Shown here piece after piece: positions 13,095 to 14,255 of a stretch of DNA of 14,255 nucleotides (position 1 is its first letter; every line of letters begins with the position of its first letter). The stretch covers positions 1 to 14,255 of the forward strand of contig DLLE01000016.1 of the NCBI GenBank assembly GCA_002477955.1, given 5' to 3'. The stretch comes from Treponema sp. UBA7570. Its GTDB lineage: Bacteria > Spirochaetota > Spirochaetia > Treponematales > Treponemataceae. A program made the position numbers and the translations under genes. The notes beneath the pieces are model-generated. The model made no database searches, had not been told where the DNA came from, and worked only from the letters and a program-made list of their open reading frames with translations.

Positions 13095-14255
13095 TTAAGC
13101 CTTAAGCAATGATTCAGCCTGAGCTGTAAGTTTGCCGTTTTTTGATGAATAAAGTTCGTCAATTTCTGACTCAACTTTTTTGAAAGCATCGCTGTGCTCT
13201 TCAGTGTAGTTCCAGTCAAGGAATTTCTGACGCAACTGGTTAAAATAAGTTCTTGCTTCATCTTTATCTGCAAGGTCAAAAGAAGAACCGAGAATTTTAA
13301 TGATTTTATCAAGATCGTACTTCTGACGCTCAACAGTTGCATTTGCATCTACTGCATCAAAAGAATTCTGCTGGAAGTAAACGGCATCAAGCATTTCTTC
13401 TTTTAGATAAACAAGATAGTCGTCAAGGGAAGTTCCTTCTTCACCAACTACCTTCATCATAGAAGCAACATCAACGCCTTTTTTCATAATATCAAAGCAG
13501 AAGCTTACCTTGCTTGAATCGATTACTCCTTTGTATTTTGACCATGACTGAATCGGGTCAATCGCAGGATATTTTCGGGCATCTGAACGAGCACGTGAAA
13601 GTCCGTGGAAAGCACCAACAACCTTCAAAGTTGCCTGTGTTACAGGCTCCTCAAAGTTACCGCCAGCAGGAGAAACCGTGCCGCCGATTGTTACAGAACC
13701 TACAGAACCGTCTGGTAAACGAACCTGTCCAGCACGCTCGTAAAAAGCCGCAATATAAGATTCCATGTAAGCCGGGAATGCTTCTTCTCCCGGAATTTCT
13801 TCAAGACGACCAGACATTTCACGCAGAGCCTGTGCCCAGCGGGAAGTCGAATCAGCAAGAAGAAGAACATTCAAGCCCATCTGTCTGTAATATTCAGCCA
13901 AAGTTACAGAAGTATAAACAGAAGCCTCGCGCGAAGCTACTGGCATTGAAGAAGTATTGCAGATGATGATTGTTCTTTCCATCAAGGATTTTCCGGTTTT
14001 CGGGTCTTTGAGCTCAGGAAATTCAGTAAGAGTCTCGACAACTTCACCGGCACGTTCACCGCAGGCAGCGATGATTACAATGTCAACGTCTGCATATTTT
14101 GAAGTTGTGTGCTGAAGAACCGTTTTTCCAGCGCCGAAAGGTCCTGGAATACAGTAAGTGCCGCCTTTTGCAACAGGAAAGAATGTGTCGATAAGGCGAA
14201 CCTTAGTAACCATTGTTTCTGTCGGCGCAAGACGTTCTTCGTAACAGTTAACTGC
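13095..14255 (-). CDS. atpA: V-type ATP synthase subunit A (catalytic), 5' end outside the window
   Basis: The frame is open from the right edge, giving 386 residues of C-terminal sequence; roughly the first 200 residues of a normal ~590-residue A subunit are missing. The ATG at 14213 is internal: the codons before it read E-E-R-L-A-P-T-E-T, a normal lead-in to M-V-T-K-V-R-L-I-D-T-F-F-P-V. The Walker A loop GPFGAGKT is encoded at 14144-14121. The catalytic glutamate lies in A-A-C-G-E-R-A-G-E, and the Walker B region is LLLADSTSRWAQALREMSGR. S-V-T-I-G-G-T-V-S-P-A-G-G-N and E-P-V-T-Q-A-T-L-K-V-V follow. The subunit hydrolyses or makes ATP at the A-B interface. It is the first operon gene visible here; in related spirochaetes an E subunit and a hypothetical gene lie further upstream. 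Confidence 0.97.
   Translation of the reverse strand, partial: AVNCYEERLAPTETMVTKVRLIDTFFPVAKGGTYCIPGPFGAGKTVLQHTTSKYADVDIVIIAACGERAGEVVETLTEFPELKDPKTGKSLMERTIIICNTSSMPVASREASVYTSVTLAEYYRQMGLNVLLLADSTSRWAQALREMSGRLEEIPGEEAFPAYMESYIAAFYERAGQVRLPDGSVGSVTIGGTVSPAGGNFEEPVTQATLKVVGAFHGLSRARSDARKYPAIDPIQSWSKYKGVIDSSKVSFCFDIMKKGVDVASMMKVVGEEGTSLDDYLVYLKEEMLDAVYFQQNSFDAVDANATVERQKYDLDKIIKILGSSFDLADKDEARTYFNQLRQKFLDWNYTEEHSDAFKKVESEIDELYSSKNGKLTAQAESLLKA

Noticed and set aside
1..14255. CRISPR array, tRNA or rRNA genes, transposases, phage or toxin-antitoxin genes
   Set aside because: No regularly spaced repeats, tRNA-like cloverleaf, rRNA sequence or mobile-element protein was seen on either strand by reading; almost all sequence is accounted for by the listed genes.

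Overview
The window looks like the chromosome of a Treponema-type spirochaete. The evidence is an AT-rich sequence carrying a V/A-type (not F-type) ATPase with the compact gene order A-B-D-I-K, which from memory is the order in Treponema pallidum and Borrelia. It also carries ispG of the MEP isoprenoid pathway, which treponemes use and Borrelia does not. Envelope genes of Gram-negative architecture are present. The species cannot be fixed from the sequence alone; a gut or rumen Treponema is my guess.

Layout. (1) Positions 1-679, minus strand: the N-terminal part of a YhcC-like radical SAM protein that runs off the left edge. (2) Positions 680-948: a divergent intergenic region holding a conspicuous GC-rich block (744-810) and the promoter of the next operon, whose spacer contains a T9 tract. 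(3) Positions 949-6242, plus strand: a four-gene envelope-glycan block made of two GT4 glycosyltransferases, a WbaP-type polyprenyl-phosphate sugar phosphotransferase, and an Omp85-like outer-membrane barrel whose start codon abuts the wbaP-like stop codon. A palindrome and a possible promoter precede the third gene. (4) Positions 6247-8487, minus strand: ispG followed by an exported helical-repeat protein, converging on the glycan block with only 4 bp between stop codons. (5) Positions 8488-8645: a regulatory intergenic region with an ispG promoter that predicts a leaderless mRNA, a perfect 13-bp inverted repeat, and an intrinsic terminator for the ATPase operon. (6) Positions 8646-14255, minus strand: atpA (5' end cut off by the window edge), atpB, atpD, atpI and atpK, tightly packed except for a 77-bp hairpin-bearing gap before atpK.

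How the genes work together. WbaP-like enzymes load the first sugar phosphate onto undecaprenyl phosphate at the cytoplasmic membrane. The two GT4 enzymes would extend that lipid-linked glycan. The coupled outer-membrane barrel is the odd partner and may serve display or export of the product. The ATPase operon couples ATP to ion movement, and the membrane-ring subunit retains the ligand set known for Na+ binding. IspG supplies isoprenoid precursors, which ultimately also feed the undecaprenyl carrier.

I found no tRNA, rRNA, CRISPR array, transposase or phage gene. Most of the window is ordinary core and envelope content. The items most worth checking are the intergenic elements and the WbaP-Omp85 coupling, not an obviously new multi-gene system.
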